Shown piece after piece: positions 40,956 through 49,452 of a stretch of DNA of 64,000 nucleotides. A model generated the notes under the pieces. It searched no databases. It was not told the DNA's origin and worked only from the letters and a program-made list of their open reading frames with translations. Source of the DNA: Salinigranum marinum (GTDB lineage: Archaea > Halobacteriota > Halobacteria > Halobacteriales > Haloferacaceae); NCBI RefSeq assembly GCF_024228675.1, contig NZ_CP100463.1, positions 62,001 to 126,000 of the forward strand, in the 5' to 3' direction. The number at the start of each line of letters is the position of its first letter. Position 1 is the stretch's first letter. The position numbers were made by a program, and so were the translations under genes.

Positions 40956-40962
40956 TTGTTAT
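40956..40962 (-). promoter_or_regulatory. ATAACAA element of acetyltransferase gene
   Basis: Minus-strand sequence gAATAACAATGATTC, 53 nt upstream of the preferred ATG at 40902. The last two bases of the core fall in an in-frame ATG, which is thus an unlikely start. Confidence 0.55.
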
Positions 40963-41055
40963 TCATGCCTTACGCCGGCTCTCACCGCGGTCGGAGGGAT
41001 CGACGTCCGGGTAGGGACCTGCTGAATAAGTCGGTCCGCCCGGAACGAGGGACGT

Positions 41056-42153
41056 ATGCGTTCGATAGACCTCCTCATCGTCGGGCCGGCGGGTCACCGC
41101 ACCGGCGGCATCGCCCGGTACATCGCCGATCAACGACGCGCGCTCCCCGAGGTGGTCGACGCGCGGCTCTACGACGTGTCGACGCCGGACGGGGCCGGCT
41201 GGTGGTGGTTCCTCCGCTCGGCCCTGCGCTCGGTCGCCCGGATGGCGGCCTTCGCCGCCCGACGCCCGCCGGACGTCGTCCACGTCCACTCCTCGCACCA
41301 GTACTCCTTTTTCATCTCGTCGTTCTACGTCCTCTTCGCCGCGTACGTCTGGCAGCGACCGGTCGTGATCCACGTCCACGGCTCGTCGTTCGACACCTTC
41401 CTGGCGACGGAGTCGCCGCTCGTCTCGGCCCTCCAGCGGCGGGTGTTCGACGCCGCCGCCGGGGTCGTCGTCCTCTCGGAGTACTGGCGGACGATGCTCC
41501 GGCGCGTCGTTCCGGCCGAGAAGCTCGACGTCCTCCCCAACGCGGTCGACGTGTCGGGGTACTCGCCGACGTTCGACGCCGAGCCGCCCCACGTGGTCTT
41601 CGTCTCCAACCTCATCGAGCGCAAGGGCGTCGAGGAGCTGTTGACCGCGCTCGAACGGCTCGACCGGGACGGGTTCGACTTCCGGGCGACGATCGCCGGC
41701 GACGGGCCGCTCCGTGACCGCGTCGTGGCCGTCGCCGAACGGACACCTTCGGTGGAGTACCGCGGCTACGTCACCGAGTCCGAAAAGCGGGCACTGCTCG
41801 AACGCGGCTCGATCTGCGTCCTGCCGTCGTACGCCGAGGGGCTCCCGATCGCGTTGCTCGAAGGCATGGCCGGCGGTAACGCCGTCGTCGCCACCGCCGT
41901 CGGGAGCGTCCCCGAGACGATCGGCGACGAGAACGGCCTCCTCGTCGAGCCGCGGGACGCGGCGGCGCTGGCCGACGCGCTCGAACGGCTCGTCGACGAC
42001 CCACAGACCGCCGCGGCGATGGGCCGGGCGAACGCCGAACTCGTCCGGTCGCAGTACTCGTGGCACGCCAACGCGGCGCGGTTGACCCGGCTGTACGCGG
42101 GACTGCTCGACCGGTCCGACGCCGGGCGGCAGGTCGAACTCGCGTCGCAGTGA
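41056..42153 (+). CDS. GT4 family glycosyltransferase
   Basis: A 365-residue GT-B enzyme. The N-terminal domain opens LLIVGPAGHRTGGIARYIADQ and has VVHVHSSHQYSFF and PVVIHVHGSSFDTFLAT. The donor domain has VFVSNLIERKGVEELLTAL, ATIAGDGPLRDRV, and the E-x7-E motif of retaining GT4 enzymes in YAEGLPIALLEGMAGGNAVVATAVGSVPE. It probably adds a sugar to a cytoplasmic lipid-linked oligosaccharide. Its promoter shows gaataag 25 nt upstream, a TATA-position variant of the element found at its neighbours; it is divergent from the acetyltransferase. Confidence 0.93.
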   Translation: MRSIDLLIVGPAGHRTGGIARYIADQRRALPEVVDARLYDVSTPDGAGWWWFLRSALRSVARMAAFAARRPPDVVHVHSSHQYSFFISSFYVLFAAYVWQRPVVIHVHGSSFDTFLATESPLVSALQRRVFDAAAGVVVLSEYWRTMLRRVVPAEKLDVLPNAVDVSGYSPTFDAEPPHVVFVSNLIERKGVEELLTALERLDRDGFDFRATIAGDGPLRDRVVAVAERTPSVEYRGYVTESEKRALLERGSICVLPSYAEGLPIALLEGMAGGNAVVATAVGSVPETIGDENGLLVEPRDAAALADALERLVDDPQTAAAMGRANAELVRSQYSWHANAARLTRLYAGLLDRSDAGRQVELASQ

Positions 42154-42249
42154 GTCGGGGGCGACGCTGACCGGGAGCCGCCACCGTCGCCACGCTGCGG
42201 ACTGGACGCCGACGGCGTAGGACCGACCTAGTCGGACGGTACCAGAGCT

Positions 42250-42256
42250 ATAACAA
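42250..42256 (+). promoter_or_regulatory. ATAACAA element of GT-C-like gene
   Basis: Sequence gctATAACAAAACACGG, 28 nt before the ATG at 42285. A GGAGGGG Shine-Dalgarno-like stretch lies between it and the ATG. Confidence 0.6.
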
Positions 42257-42284
42257 AACACGGAGTCACTCAACGGAGGGGTAG

Positions 42285-44102
42285 ATGTCTTACACACACG
42301 TCCGCCGGGGCGGGTGGGTGACGAACACCGCGTTGACACTCGGGTTCCTGGCGCTCACCGCCGCGCTCGTGTCGGCACGAACGACCCCCGCCGTTGGCTA
42401 CGAGGTGTCGGTTTATCAGGCGACCCCGAGCGCGGTCTGGGCCGCGCTCGGGGTCGCGTTCGTCGTTTCGCTGGTCGTCTCGCTCTTCGAACGCAGTCGA
42501 CTGCGCTGGCTCGGACTCGCCCTTGGGGGGACCGCAGCGCTCACCGTGTTCGCCCTCCCGCTCATCCGGGGCTACTACTACTACGGGGCCAACGACGCGA
42601 TGACGCATCTGGGCTGGGTGCGCGACCTCGTGACCGGCCAGTCGGAGCCGATGTCAGTGTTCTACCCCGGCTTGCACAGCCTCTCGGTCTTCATCAGCTA
42701 CGTGACCGGCTACACGATCGAACGCGCGATCTTGCTGTCGCTCGTCTGCTTCGTGGCCGTCTCGTTCGTCTTCGTCCCCCTCTGTGTCCGTGCGATCGTC
42801 TCCGACAACGACATGGTCGTGGTGGCGTCGTTCGCGATGTTCATGCTGCTCCCCGTGAACAACGTCAGCACTCACGTCCACGCCCACCCCTTCACGCAGG
42901 CGGTGTTGTTCTCGACGCTGTCGCTGTTTTTAATCCTCCTGTATCTGCGAACCCCCGACGCCCGGTCGTCGATCGGCCCGGTCTCACACACCGGGGTGCT
43001 CCTGGCGCTCGCGAGCGTCGGGGTCGTTCTCTACCATCCGATGCACGCGCTGAACGTCCTCGTGCTGCTCGTCGGGGTCGTCTTCGTCCAGGCCGTCTAC
43101 TCGCGGGGCTGGGCCACCGGTACGGTGGCCGAGACGGTCGCCGGCCACCGGACGATGTACGCACAGACGTTGTTCTTGGGCTGGGCGTTCGTCGTGTGGG
43201 CGGTACGGCGACCCGCGTTCCAGAACACGGGCGAGGCCGTCGCCCGCCAGCTGGGTGGCTACTTCGGAGCGGCGCCGCCGGTGGCTGGCGGGCGGATCGC
43301 CTCACAGGGGAGCTCCCTCCAGGCGATCGGTGGCAGCCTCCCAGAGCTCTTCGCGAAGCTGTTCCTCGTGAGCGCCGTCTTCGCGGCGCTCACGGCCGTG
43401 ATCACCGTCGCGGCGTTCTCCGGCCGTCTCGAACGGCGACAGTCGGACCTCTCCGGTGTCGTCCAGTACTTTGCGGTCGGCACGCTGGGGCTCTTCCCGT
43501 TCATCGCCGCGTACTTCGCCGGCAACGTCGCCGAGATGCATTTCCGGCTGCTCGGCTTCCTGATGCTCGTCGGGACGATCCTGGGCGCGATCGGGCTGGT
43601 GTTCGGGATCCGCAGACTGTTCGCGCCCCGCGGACTCGCCTCGCCCCGCGCACGCGGCGTGTTGACGCTGATGTTGGCGGTGATGCTCGTCGTCTCGCTG
43701 GTGGCGGTGCTCCCGTCGCCGTTCATCTACAAGGCGACGCCACACATCACGGAGTCGCACATGACCGGCTACGAGACCGCCTTCGAGACGTCCGATCCCG
43801 ACCTGCCGATGGCCGGCGTGCGGAGCGCGCCGTGGCGCTACAGCGACGGGGTCGAAGGCGTGGCGGCCAGCACGCGGTACGAAACCGTGGTCCCCGACGG
43901 CGGCCTGACGGACCTCCGTGACTCGCTCAACGGGACCGGCTATCTCACGATAACCGACTTCGACAGGGGGCGGGAGCTCCAGGCGTACCGCGGCTTGCGC
44001 TACACGGACGAGGGCTTCGACTCCCTCGACGCCCAGGTCGGCGTGAACAAGGTCGAGTCGAACGGCGACTTCGTGATGTACCACGTCGTCGGGGAGGCGT
44101 GA
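42285..44102 (+). CDS. polytopic membrane protein, GT-C glycosyltransferase-like
   Basis: A 605-residue protein with about 11-12 transmembrane helices. After the second helix an extracytoplasmic loop has RGYYYYGANDAMTHLGWVRDLVTGQ, where N-D-A-M-T-H-L-G resembles the acidic first-loop motif of GT-C enzymes that use polyprenyl-phosphate sugars. Later helices include ILLSLVCFVAVSFVFVPLC, LVLLVGVVFVQAVY and GFLMLVGTILGAIGLVFGI. The C-terminal about 120 residues are extracellular. The role is either a sugar transferase outside the membrane or part of polymerisation; this is inferred from topology and context. It ends with GTGA next to the phosphatase-like gene, so both are translationally coupled. 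Confidence 0.8.
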   Translation: MSYTHVRRGGWVTNTALTLGFLALTAALVSARTTPAVGYEVSVYQATPSAVWAALGVAFVVSLVVSLFERSRLRWLGLALGGTAALTVFALPLIRGYYYYGANDAMTHLGWVRDLVTGQSEPMSVFYPGLHSLSVFISYVTGYTIERAILLSLVCFVAVSFVFVPLCVRAIVSDNDMVVVASFAMFMLLPVNNVSTHVHAHPFTQAVLFSTLSLFLILLYLRTPDARSSIGPVSHTGVLLALASVGVVLYHPMHALNVLVLLVGVVFVQAVYSRGWATGTVAETVAGHRTMYAQTLFLGWAFVVWAVRRPAFQNTGEAVARQLGGYFGAAPPVAGGRIASQGSSLQAIGGSLPELFAKLFLVSAVFAALTAVITVAAFSGRLERRQSDLSGVVQYFAVGTLGLFPFIAAYFAGNVAEMHFRLLGFLMLVGTILGAIGLVFGIRRLFAPRGLASPRARGVLTLMLAVMLVVSLVAVLPSPFIYKATPHITESHMTGYETAFETSDPDLPMAGVRSAPWRYSDGVEGVAASTRYETVVPDGGLTDLRDSLNGTGYLTITDFDRGRELQAYRGLRYTDEGFDSLDAQVGVNKVESNGDFVMYHVVGEA

Positions 44103-44110
44103 CCCGCCCC

Positions 44111-45529
44111 ATGACGCGCTCTCAGCGGCCGAACGTGATCTGGCTCACGATCGAGAGCACCCGGACGGACCACACCACGTTCGGCGGTGCCGACACCGAC
44201 ACGACGCCGAACCTCGCCCGCATCGCGGACGCCGACCGCGGCCGGGCCGTCCCCGGCTGTGTCGCCCACGGCGTGTGGACGCTCCCCTCCTCGGCGTCGA
44301 TCCTCACGGGGACGTACCCCACACACCACGGCGCGGGCATCACCGGGGAGGCGATCCCGGACAAACTCCCGACGGTGGCCGAGCGCCTCCGGGAGGTGGG
44401 CTACCACACGCGCTGTCTCTCGCCTAACTCCCACCTGAGCAGCGCGACGGGGCTCGACCGCGGTTTCGACGAGTTCGCGTGGGTCGCCACGTCGACGCTC
44501 CGGGAGACGATGGGGCTCCGGACGCTCTTTCGGTACCTGCGGAACCTCCGTGCGCACGGCGGCGGGCTGTCGCTGGAGCCCCGGCGTCACGGCACCGACT
44601 TCATGATGACCGACCGGCTCACGCGCTGGCTCCGCTCGGCGGGGGCCAGCCGGGAGCCGTACTTCGTCTACCTCCACTACGGGGGGCCACACCGACCGTA
44701 TCTCCCCCCGGCGCCGTACTACGATCGGCTCGCCACCGACGAGACGCTGCCGCGGTCGGCGGCGTACGACTTGGCGGCCGACCACCACGACAACCTGTTC
44801 GAACACATCGCCGACGGCTGTCCGTTCTCGTCGACCGAGTGGGCGACGCTGTCGGCGCTGTACGACGCCGAGATCGCCCACGTCGACGACCTGATCGGCG
44901 AACTGTTCGACACCGTCCGGTCGCTCGACGGCCGCGACACGGTGCTCGTCGTCACCTCGGACCACGGCGAACTGTTCGGTGAGGGCGGGCTGCTCGCCCA
45001 CCAGATCGTCGTCCACGACGCGGTCGTCGACGTCCCGCTCGTCGTCCACGGCTTCGACGAACTCGCCGACTACGACGGCGACGCCGTCCAGCACGCGGAC
45101 GTGATGCGGACGCTCCTCGAAGCCGCCGGCGCACCGACCGAGGGGATGCAGGGGCTCGACCTCCGGACGGAGAGCCGCGACCGGGCTATCGTCCAGCGGG
45201 GCGGCGAGCGCGCGCGTCAGAACCTCGAACAGATCGCCCAGTTCGATCCCGCCTTCGACACGACCCGCTACCACGACGGGACGCTGCACGCGGTGCGGAC
45301 GCCCACGTTCAAATATCTCCGTAGCGACGACCGGACCGAACTGTTCCGTCTCCCCGACGAGACGCGCGACGTCAGCGACGCCTATCCCGACGTCATCTCG
45401 CACCTCGACGGCGGTCTCTCCGAGTGGCTGGAGACGACCGGGAGGCCGCTGACCGACGAGCGGGTCGACGGCGAGTTCTCCGGCGCGATGCGCCAGCAGC
45501 TCCGCGACCTCGGCTACCTCGTCGAGTGA
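44111..45529 (+). CDS. sulfatase-like hydrolase/transferase without formylglycine Cys
   Basis: A 472-residue alkaline-phosphatase-superfamily enzyme. RPNVIWLTIESTRTDHTTFGG supplies the metal region (Glu instead of the usual Asp). VAHGVWTLPSSASILTGTYPTHHG holds the nucleophile, Thr57, where sulfatases carry Cys/Ser in C-x-P-x-R; so it is not a formylglycine enzyme and is closer to Thr-nucleophile phosphotransferases. VLVVTSDHGELFGEGGLLAHQ gives the Asp/His pair, and the terminus is the common LRDLGYLVE. The ATG at 44111 gives a short N-terminus; a GTG at 44099 overlaps the previous stop. It could transfer phosphoglycerol-like groups or hydrolyse phosphate esters on the glycan (inference). Confidence 0.87.
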   Translation: MTRSQRPNVIWLTIESTRTDHTTFGGADTDTTPNLARIADADRGRAVPGCVAHGVWTLPSSASILTGTYPTHHGAGITGEAIPDKLPTVAERLREVGYHTRCLSPNSHLSSATGLDRGFDEFAWVATSTLRETMGLRTLFRYLRNLRAHGGGLSLEPRRHGTDFMMTDRLTRWLRSAGASREPYFVYLHYGGPHRPYLPPAPYYDRLATDETLPRSAAYDLAADHHDNLFEHIADGCPFSSTEWATLSALYDAEIAHVDDLIGELFDTVRSLDGRDTVLVVTSDHGELFGEGGLLAHQIVVHDAVVDVPLVVHGFDELADYDGDAVQHADVMRTLLEAAGAPTEGMQGLDLRTESRDRAIVQRGGERARQNLEQIAQFDPAFDTTRYHDGTLHAVRTPTFKYLRSDDRTELFRLPDETRDVSDAYPDVISHLDGGLSEWLETTGRPLTDERVDGEFSGAMRQQLRDLGYLVE

Positions 45530-45708
45530 GCACGTCGACCGTCGTCGCGACCGGCCGGGCGACTCCGGTCACTTCCACTTCGGTTCACCTCCGAGCGAGG
45601 CGTGGCCCGTCTTCGGACACTGTTCGTCGCGGTAGCAAAAGTCGCTCGTCGTTCGTGTTCGTCGTTCGTGTCGTCCCGAACGGGGACGGTCGGCCGTCGC
45701 GTCCGCGA

Positions 45709-46116
45709 TCAGGCCGCGGGCTTGCCCACCTCGACGTCGTCGGGTTCATGACGTCTGTTCACGTAGCTGCCGATCGCGCCGCCGACGGCCCCGGGGACCG
45801 CCTGCAGCAGGAGGACGATCATGCCTGCCACGAAGACGCTGACGCCCGCGACCGGGCTCGCGAACACTGCCAGGAGCGAGAGGATCATCAGCACGACGAC
45901 GCCCCCGATGACGGTCGCGAGCCCGCCGTGGATCATGCCGCTTTCGGTCACGCTCGTCGCCATGTAGCCGGCGACGAAGCCGCCGGCGAGCCCGGCCAGC
46001 CCGTAGCCGATGACCGGGAGTGTGACGCCCACGAAGGGGATCGTTACGCCGCTGAGTAGGCCGATCACGACCGTCGTGACGAAGCCAGCGCCGACCGCTC
46101 GCCAGTTTACTTCCAT
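45709..46116 (-). CDS. DUF5518-type small membrane protein (copy 2)
   Basis: A 135-residue Gly/Val-rich membrane protein with four helices, starting MEVNWRAVGAGFVTTVVIGLLSG; IGYGLAGLAGGFVAGYMATS is followed by ESGMIHGGLATVIGGVVVLM. It is the same family as 352-717, though diverged. It ends with a soluble EPDDVEVGKPAA tail. The start was chosen at the ATG before VNWRAV. No function is known; it interrupts the glycan genes without obvious link to them. Confidence 0.85.
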   Translation of the reverse strand: MEVNWRAVGAGFVTTVVIGLLSGVTIPFVGVTLPVIGYGLAGLAGGFVAGYMATSVTESGMIHGGLATVIGGVVVLMILSLLAVFASPVAGVSVFVAGMIVLLLQAVPGAVGGAIGSYVNRRHEPDDVEVGKPAA

Positions 46117-46277
46117 TGTGATCGCACTGATATACGTCACCTGACGGGATGAACAGATGTTGACGGATACGAGCCACTCCGTGTCCAGATACTCTCAGAG
46201 GGACTGTCGCGACCGGTTACTGATGTCTCGCCACCCCGCTCCGACGAGATCGCGGCGACGACTCCAAACAGTCTCTC

Positions 46278-47216
46278 TCAGGCGTAGCCGAGGTGTCGGA
46301 GCCGGTCGCTCACGACGTCGTCGGTGACGGCGTCTTCGGTCTCCTCGCTCGCTTCGGCCACGATCGTCCGCCGCGGCCCGGCCGTGTGTTCGAGCCACGG
46401 CACCCGCGTCAGTTCGGGCGTGTAGACGCCGGGGGGGTGTCCCCACTCCCGGATCGGGATCGGGCGGGCGCGCTCGCCGATCATGTTGCCGTGATCCGAC
46501 GTGACGACGGTCTTGCCCGACAGCTCCGCGAGGAGGCGCTCGACGTGGGGCAGGGCCCGGTCGAGGTTGTCCCGGTACGCCCGCCACACCTCGTCGGTCG
46601 GCACTCGGATCCGCCCAGTCATCAGTTCCGTCCAGATGTCGGTCGTGAACTGTTCGGGGTCGGGGACGCTCATCTCCTCGGTCATCAGCTCCGAGCCAAT
46701 AAAGGGGTAGTGCGGCTGCATGAAGTGGACGACGAGCCGCTTTCGTGGGTACTCCCGGGCCGCCTCGAGCGCGTACTCGACCATCGTCTCGGGGAGGACG
46801 GTCCCAGACTCGTCGTCCCACCCCGCCTCCTCCCAGACGTTGACGACCGCGTGAAACGTCGGCCGGTACTTGCTGTCGTAGCCGCGCTGGAGGATCGGGC
46901 TGGCGGTGACGTACACCGTATCGAGCAGTTCGCGCTCGTGGAAGTTCCCGAGCAGGAACTCGGAGGTGTGCGCCGCCCGCGACACCCGCGTGGAGAGTTC
47001 GCCGGGGAGGTCGTGGCGCTCGGCGAACAGGTCGTAGCGGCAGGCGTCGAGCACGACGAGCGTGTCCCAGTCCTCCGCGACGACGTCGACGCCGGCGGTG
47101 TTGTACCGCCGCGTGTACAGCCGGCGGTGGTACGCTCGGTTCACCTCTCGCGCCAGGAGGGTCGGGTTCGAGAGTCCGCGACGGAGCCCACGTCGGAGCT
47201 GCGACAGCGAGTACAT
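46278..47216 (-). CDS. alkaline-phosphatase-superfamily (sulfatase-like) protein
   Basis: A 312-residue protein. DWDTLVVLDACRYDLFAERHDLPG supplies the first metal Asp. SRAAHTSEFLLGNFHERELLDTVYVTASP follows, with a Thr/Ser near the nucleophile position (AHTSEFL). RLVVHFMQPHYPFIG and GKTVVTSDHGNMIGERARPIPIREWGHPPGVY carry the Asp-His metal pair. It is shorter than typical sulfatases; such proteins are common in haloarchaeal glycosylation islands. It ends with the same kind of DRLRHLGYA tail as the other two family members here. The first 40 residues are basic and probably peripheral. It has its own ATAACAA element 27 nt upstream. Confidence 0.82.
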   Translation of the reverse strand: MYSLSQLRRGLRRGLSNPTLLAREVNRAYHRRLYTRRYNTAGVDVVAEDWDTLVVLDACRYDLFAERHDLPGELSTRVSRAAHTSEFLLGNFHERELLDTVYVTASPILQRGYDSKYRPTFHAVVNVWEEAGWDDESGTVLPETMVEYALEAAREYPRKRLVVHFMQPHYPFIGSELMTEEMSVPDPEQFTTDIWTELMTGRIRVPTDEVWRAYRDNLDRALPHVERLLAELSGKTVVTSDHGNMIGERARPIPIREWGHPPGVYTPELTRVPWLEHTAGPRRTIVAEASEETEDAVTDDVVSDRLRHLGYA

Positions 47217-47243
47217 CGGCTGGCTCTATCCGTCCCGACGGTA

Positions 47244-47250
47244 TTGTTAT
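47244..47250 (-). promoter_or_regulatory. ATAACAA element of sulfatase-like gene
   Basis: Minus-strand sequence ccATAACAATACCG, 27 nt upstream of the ATG at 47216. Confidence 0.6.
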
Positions 47251-47349
47251 GGACGAACTAGGTCGCGGCGACCCCGACAGGCGACGACCGCCCGACGGCA
47301 TCCGCCCGACCTCGGGAGGGGTCGCGGAGTGTCGCCCCGCCCGTCCCGG

Positions 47350-49221
47350 TCAGTCGAGGGTGGCCTGGAGCCAGTGTTCGAGCGTCGTCAGCGGGGCGAT
47401 GATCTTCATGTTGTTCGCGTCGCCGGCGAGATGCGCCGCCTGGGCGTCGCGGACGACGCCGTCGTCGAACAGCGCCCGGTCACAGGCCGCATCGAGCAGT
47501 CCGTCGACGGTCTCGCGAAGCGACTCGTTCGTCCGGTACCACTCGTCGACGAGCCCCCGACCGCCGTACGTCGTCCGGTCGCGGAGCCGGGCCAGCCCCG
47601 TCGTTCCGACGAATCCCGCGACGTGGATCGGGAAGGGGTACGACGGCGGCACGCCGGTTCGTTCGTAGGGGATCCGGGCCAGGTTCGCGTCCAGCCCGCG
47701 GATCAGCCGGAGTTTGGGGTAGGTCACGCCGTGTGGGATGCGGTTACGCGTCAGTGGCAGCGCCCCCATCCGGTAGCGCGTCGGGAGGCTGGCGGCGGCC
47801 TCGATGAGCGGGCCGTCGGCGTAGACGACGCGGGTCCCCACCCGGCTCCGCGGGAGCTGGTTGCTCGCGTGCGCACACCGGAGGTAGTAGTTCTGGAAGT
47901 GTGCGTCGAGCACCCGTCCCCGGAGCGACTGCTCGTCGCACCAGCGCACCTCCTCGCGGAAACTGTCGAGCGGGTCGACCGACGGCGTGAGCAGGTCGCG
48001 GACGGTCGACTCGTCGAGCGTCGCCTCGCTCCGGTACATCGACTCGACGGCCGACGAGTAGTCGGTCAGGTGGTGGCGCTCGACGTGGTGGCCGAACAGC
48101 GTCCCCTCGAGCCCCTCCATGACGACGCCCGTCGGATCGTCGATGTTGAAGACGGCCGAGAGGTTCTTCAGCGTGTTCCACTGCACCATCCCGTCGGTCC
48201 GCTCGATGACCGTCTCCAGGTGCGGGGCGAACCGCTCGGCGGACAGTTCGACTTCGGTATAGGGGACGTCGAGCGAATCCGCAACCCGGCGGGCGAGGTC
48301 GGGGTTCGGCCCCGGCGGGTTGGCGTCGTACGTGTACGCGACCAGGTCGGCCGCGCCCGTCGCCCCTGCCGCGTCCCGGGCGGTGTGTTGCACGCCGGCG
48401 GCGACCCCCGACCCGTCGGTCGCGTGCGTTCCGGCGTCGTCCCGTCGGTCGAGCGATCGGCGCAACGCGCAGGCCGTCACTCGGCTGTCGATCCCGCCCG
48501 AGAGCCACAGCCCCGCGCTCCCCGAGAGCGTCCCCGCGACCCGGTCGATCGAGCGTTCGGTCCGCTTGAGCAGCTCGTACAGGTACGGATCACCCGGGTC
48601 GGCCTCCTCGTACGACGGCTTCCAGTACCGCGTCGTCGTGTAGTCGCCGTCGACACACTCGAGGTACGTCGCGGGGCGGAGCGACCGGATCCCCTCGACG
48701 AGCGTCTTGTCTCCCCACATGTACCCCATGAGAAGCAGGTCGCTCGCCGCCTGCAGGTTCAGTTCCGCAGACGACCGCCGGGGCACCAGCGCCTTCAGTT
48801 CGGAGGCGAAGAGGAACTCCCCGTCGGTCGTGTAGTAACAGGGGCGCGTCCCGATCTTGTCCTGGGCGAGGACGAACCGTTCGTCGTGCCAGTCGACCGC
48901 ACAGAGGACGAACGGCCCTTCGATCCGCGGCAACACCGTGTCGGGGCGGTCCAAGACCGCCTCGAACAGTTCGTCGGTCCCGAGCGACAGCGCCTCGCGG
49001 TTCGTGATCGCGCCGTCGACGACGCCGGCCCGACCGTCGCCGTCCCAGATCGTCACGCCCCCGGGGTCGACGGAGCCGTGGTGTAACACGCCGAGGCCGG
49101 CGTCGCCCCGCCCGAAGCGGGCCTCCTCGTACGACTCCTCGTGGCGCATCGAGTCGAGCATGTTCGCAAGCGAGGCGGCGTCGACGCTCCCACCGGCAAG
49201 TCCCGTCATCAGTGCGTACAT
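47350..49221 (-). CDS. asparagine-synthetase-like amidotransferase without N-terminal Cys
   Basis: A 623-residue AsnB-type protein. The N-terminal Ntn-like domain (about 1-185) has VVDGAITNREALSLG and EGPFVLCAVDWHDERFVLAQDKIGTRPCYY. The ATP-pyrophosphatase domain carries the P-loop SGGIDS at 241-246 and GPNPDLARRVADSLDVPYTEVEL. The protein starts MYALMTGLAGGS; MTGLAGG (starting at residue 5, Met codon ending at 49209) aligns with the canonical MCGIAGI, so the nucleophile Cys is replaced by Thr. It may use ammonia, or Thr as nucleophile, or be non-glutaminolytic. In polysaccharide clusters AsnB relatives amidate uronic acids, which fits the predicted mannuronic acid pathway here. An alternative start at 49209 is quite possible. 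Confidence 0.85.
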   Translation of the reverse strand: MYALMTGLAGGSVDAASLANMLDSMRHEESYEEARFGRGDAGLGVLHHGSVDPGGVTIWDGDGRAGVVDGAITNREALSLGTDELFEAVLDRPDTVLPRIEGPFVLCAVDWHDERFVLAQDKIGTRPCYYTTDGEFLFASELKALVPRRSSAELNLQAASDLLLMGYMWGDKTLVEGIRSLRPATYLECVDGDYTTTRYWKPSYEEADPGDPYLYELLKRTERSIDRVAGTLSGSAGLWLSGGIDSRVTACALRRSLDRRDDAGTHATDGSGVAAGVQHTARDAAGATGAADLVAYTYDANPPGPNPDLARRVADSLDVPYTEVELSAERFAPHLETVIERTDGMVQWNTLKNLSAVFNIDDPTGVVMEGLEGTLFGHHVERHHLTDYSSAVESMYRSEATLDESTVRDLLTPSVDPLDSFREEVRWCDEQSLRGRVLDAHFQNYYLRCAHASNQLPRSRVGTRVVYADGPLIEAAASLPTRYRMGALPLTRNRIPHGVTYPKLRLIRGLDANLARIPYERTGVPPSYPFPIHVAGFVGTTGLARLRDRTTYGGRGLVDEWYRTNESLRETVDGLLDAACDRALFDDGVVRDAQAAHLAGDANNMKIIAPLTTLEHWLQATLD

Positions 49222-49452
49222 ACCCCGCAGGCGTCCGCTTTAGTATGCACCACCTACAGGCGAACGCCGGCGAACGCTGCTCCGGCGTCGACCGAGCGGG
49301 CCCGTGACGACGCGTCGCGGGGCGTCCCGGGTCCGGGCCGCCGCGCCGCCGAGCGCCCGGGCGTAGGAGACGTATAACGAATACCGAGCCACGGCCAGAG
49401 GGCGTAACGGCGACCCCGGCGTCGCGCCGGGGTCGAGCCCGATCCACGACCG

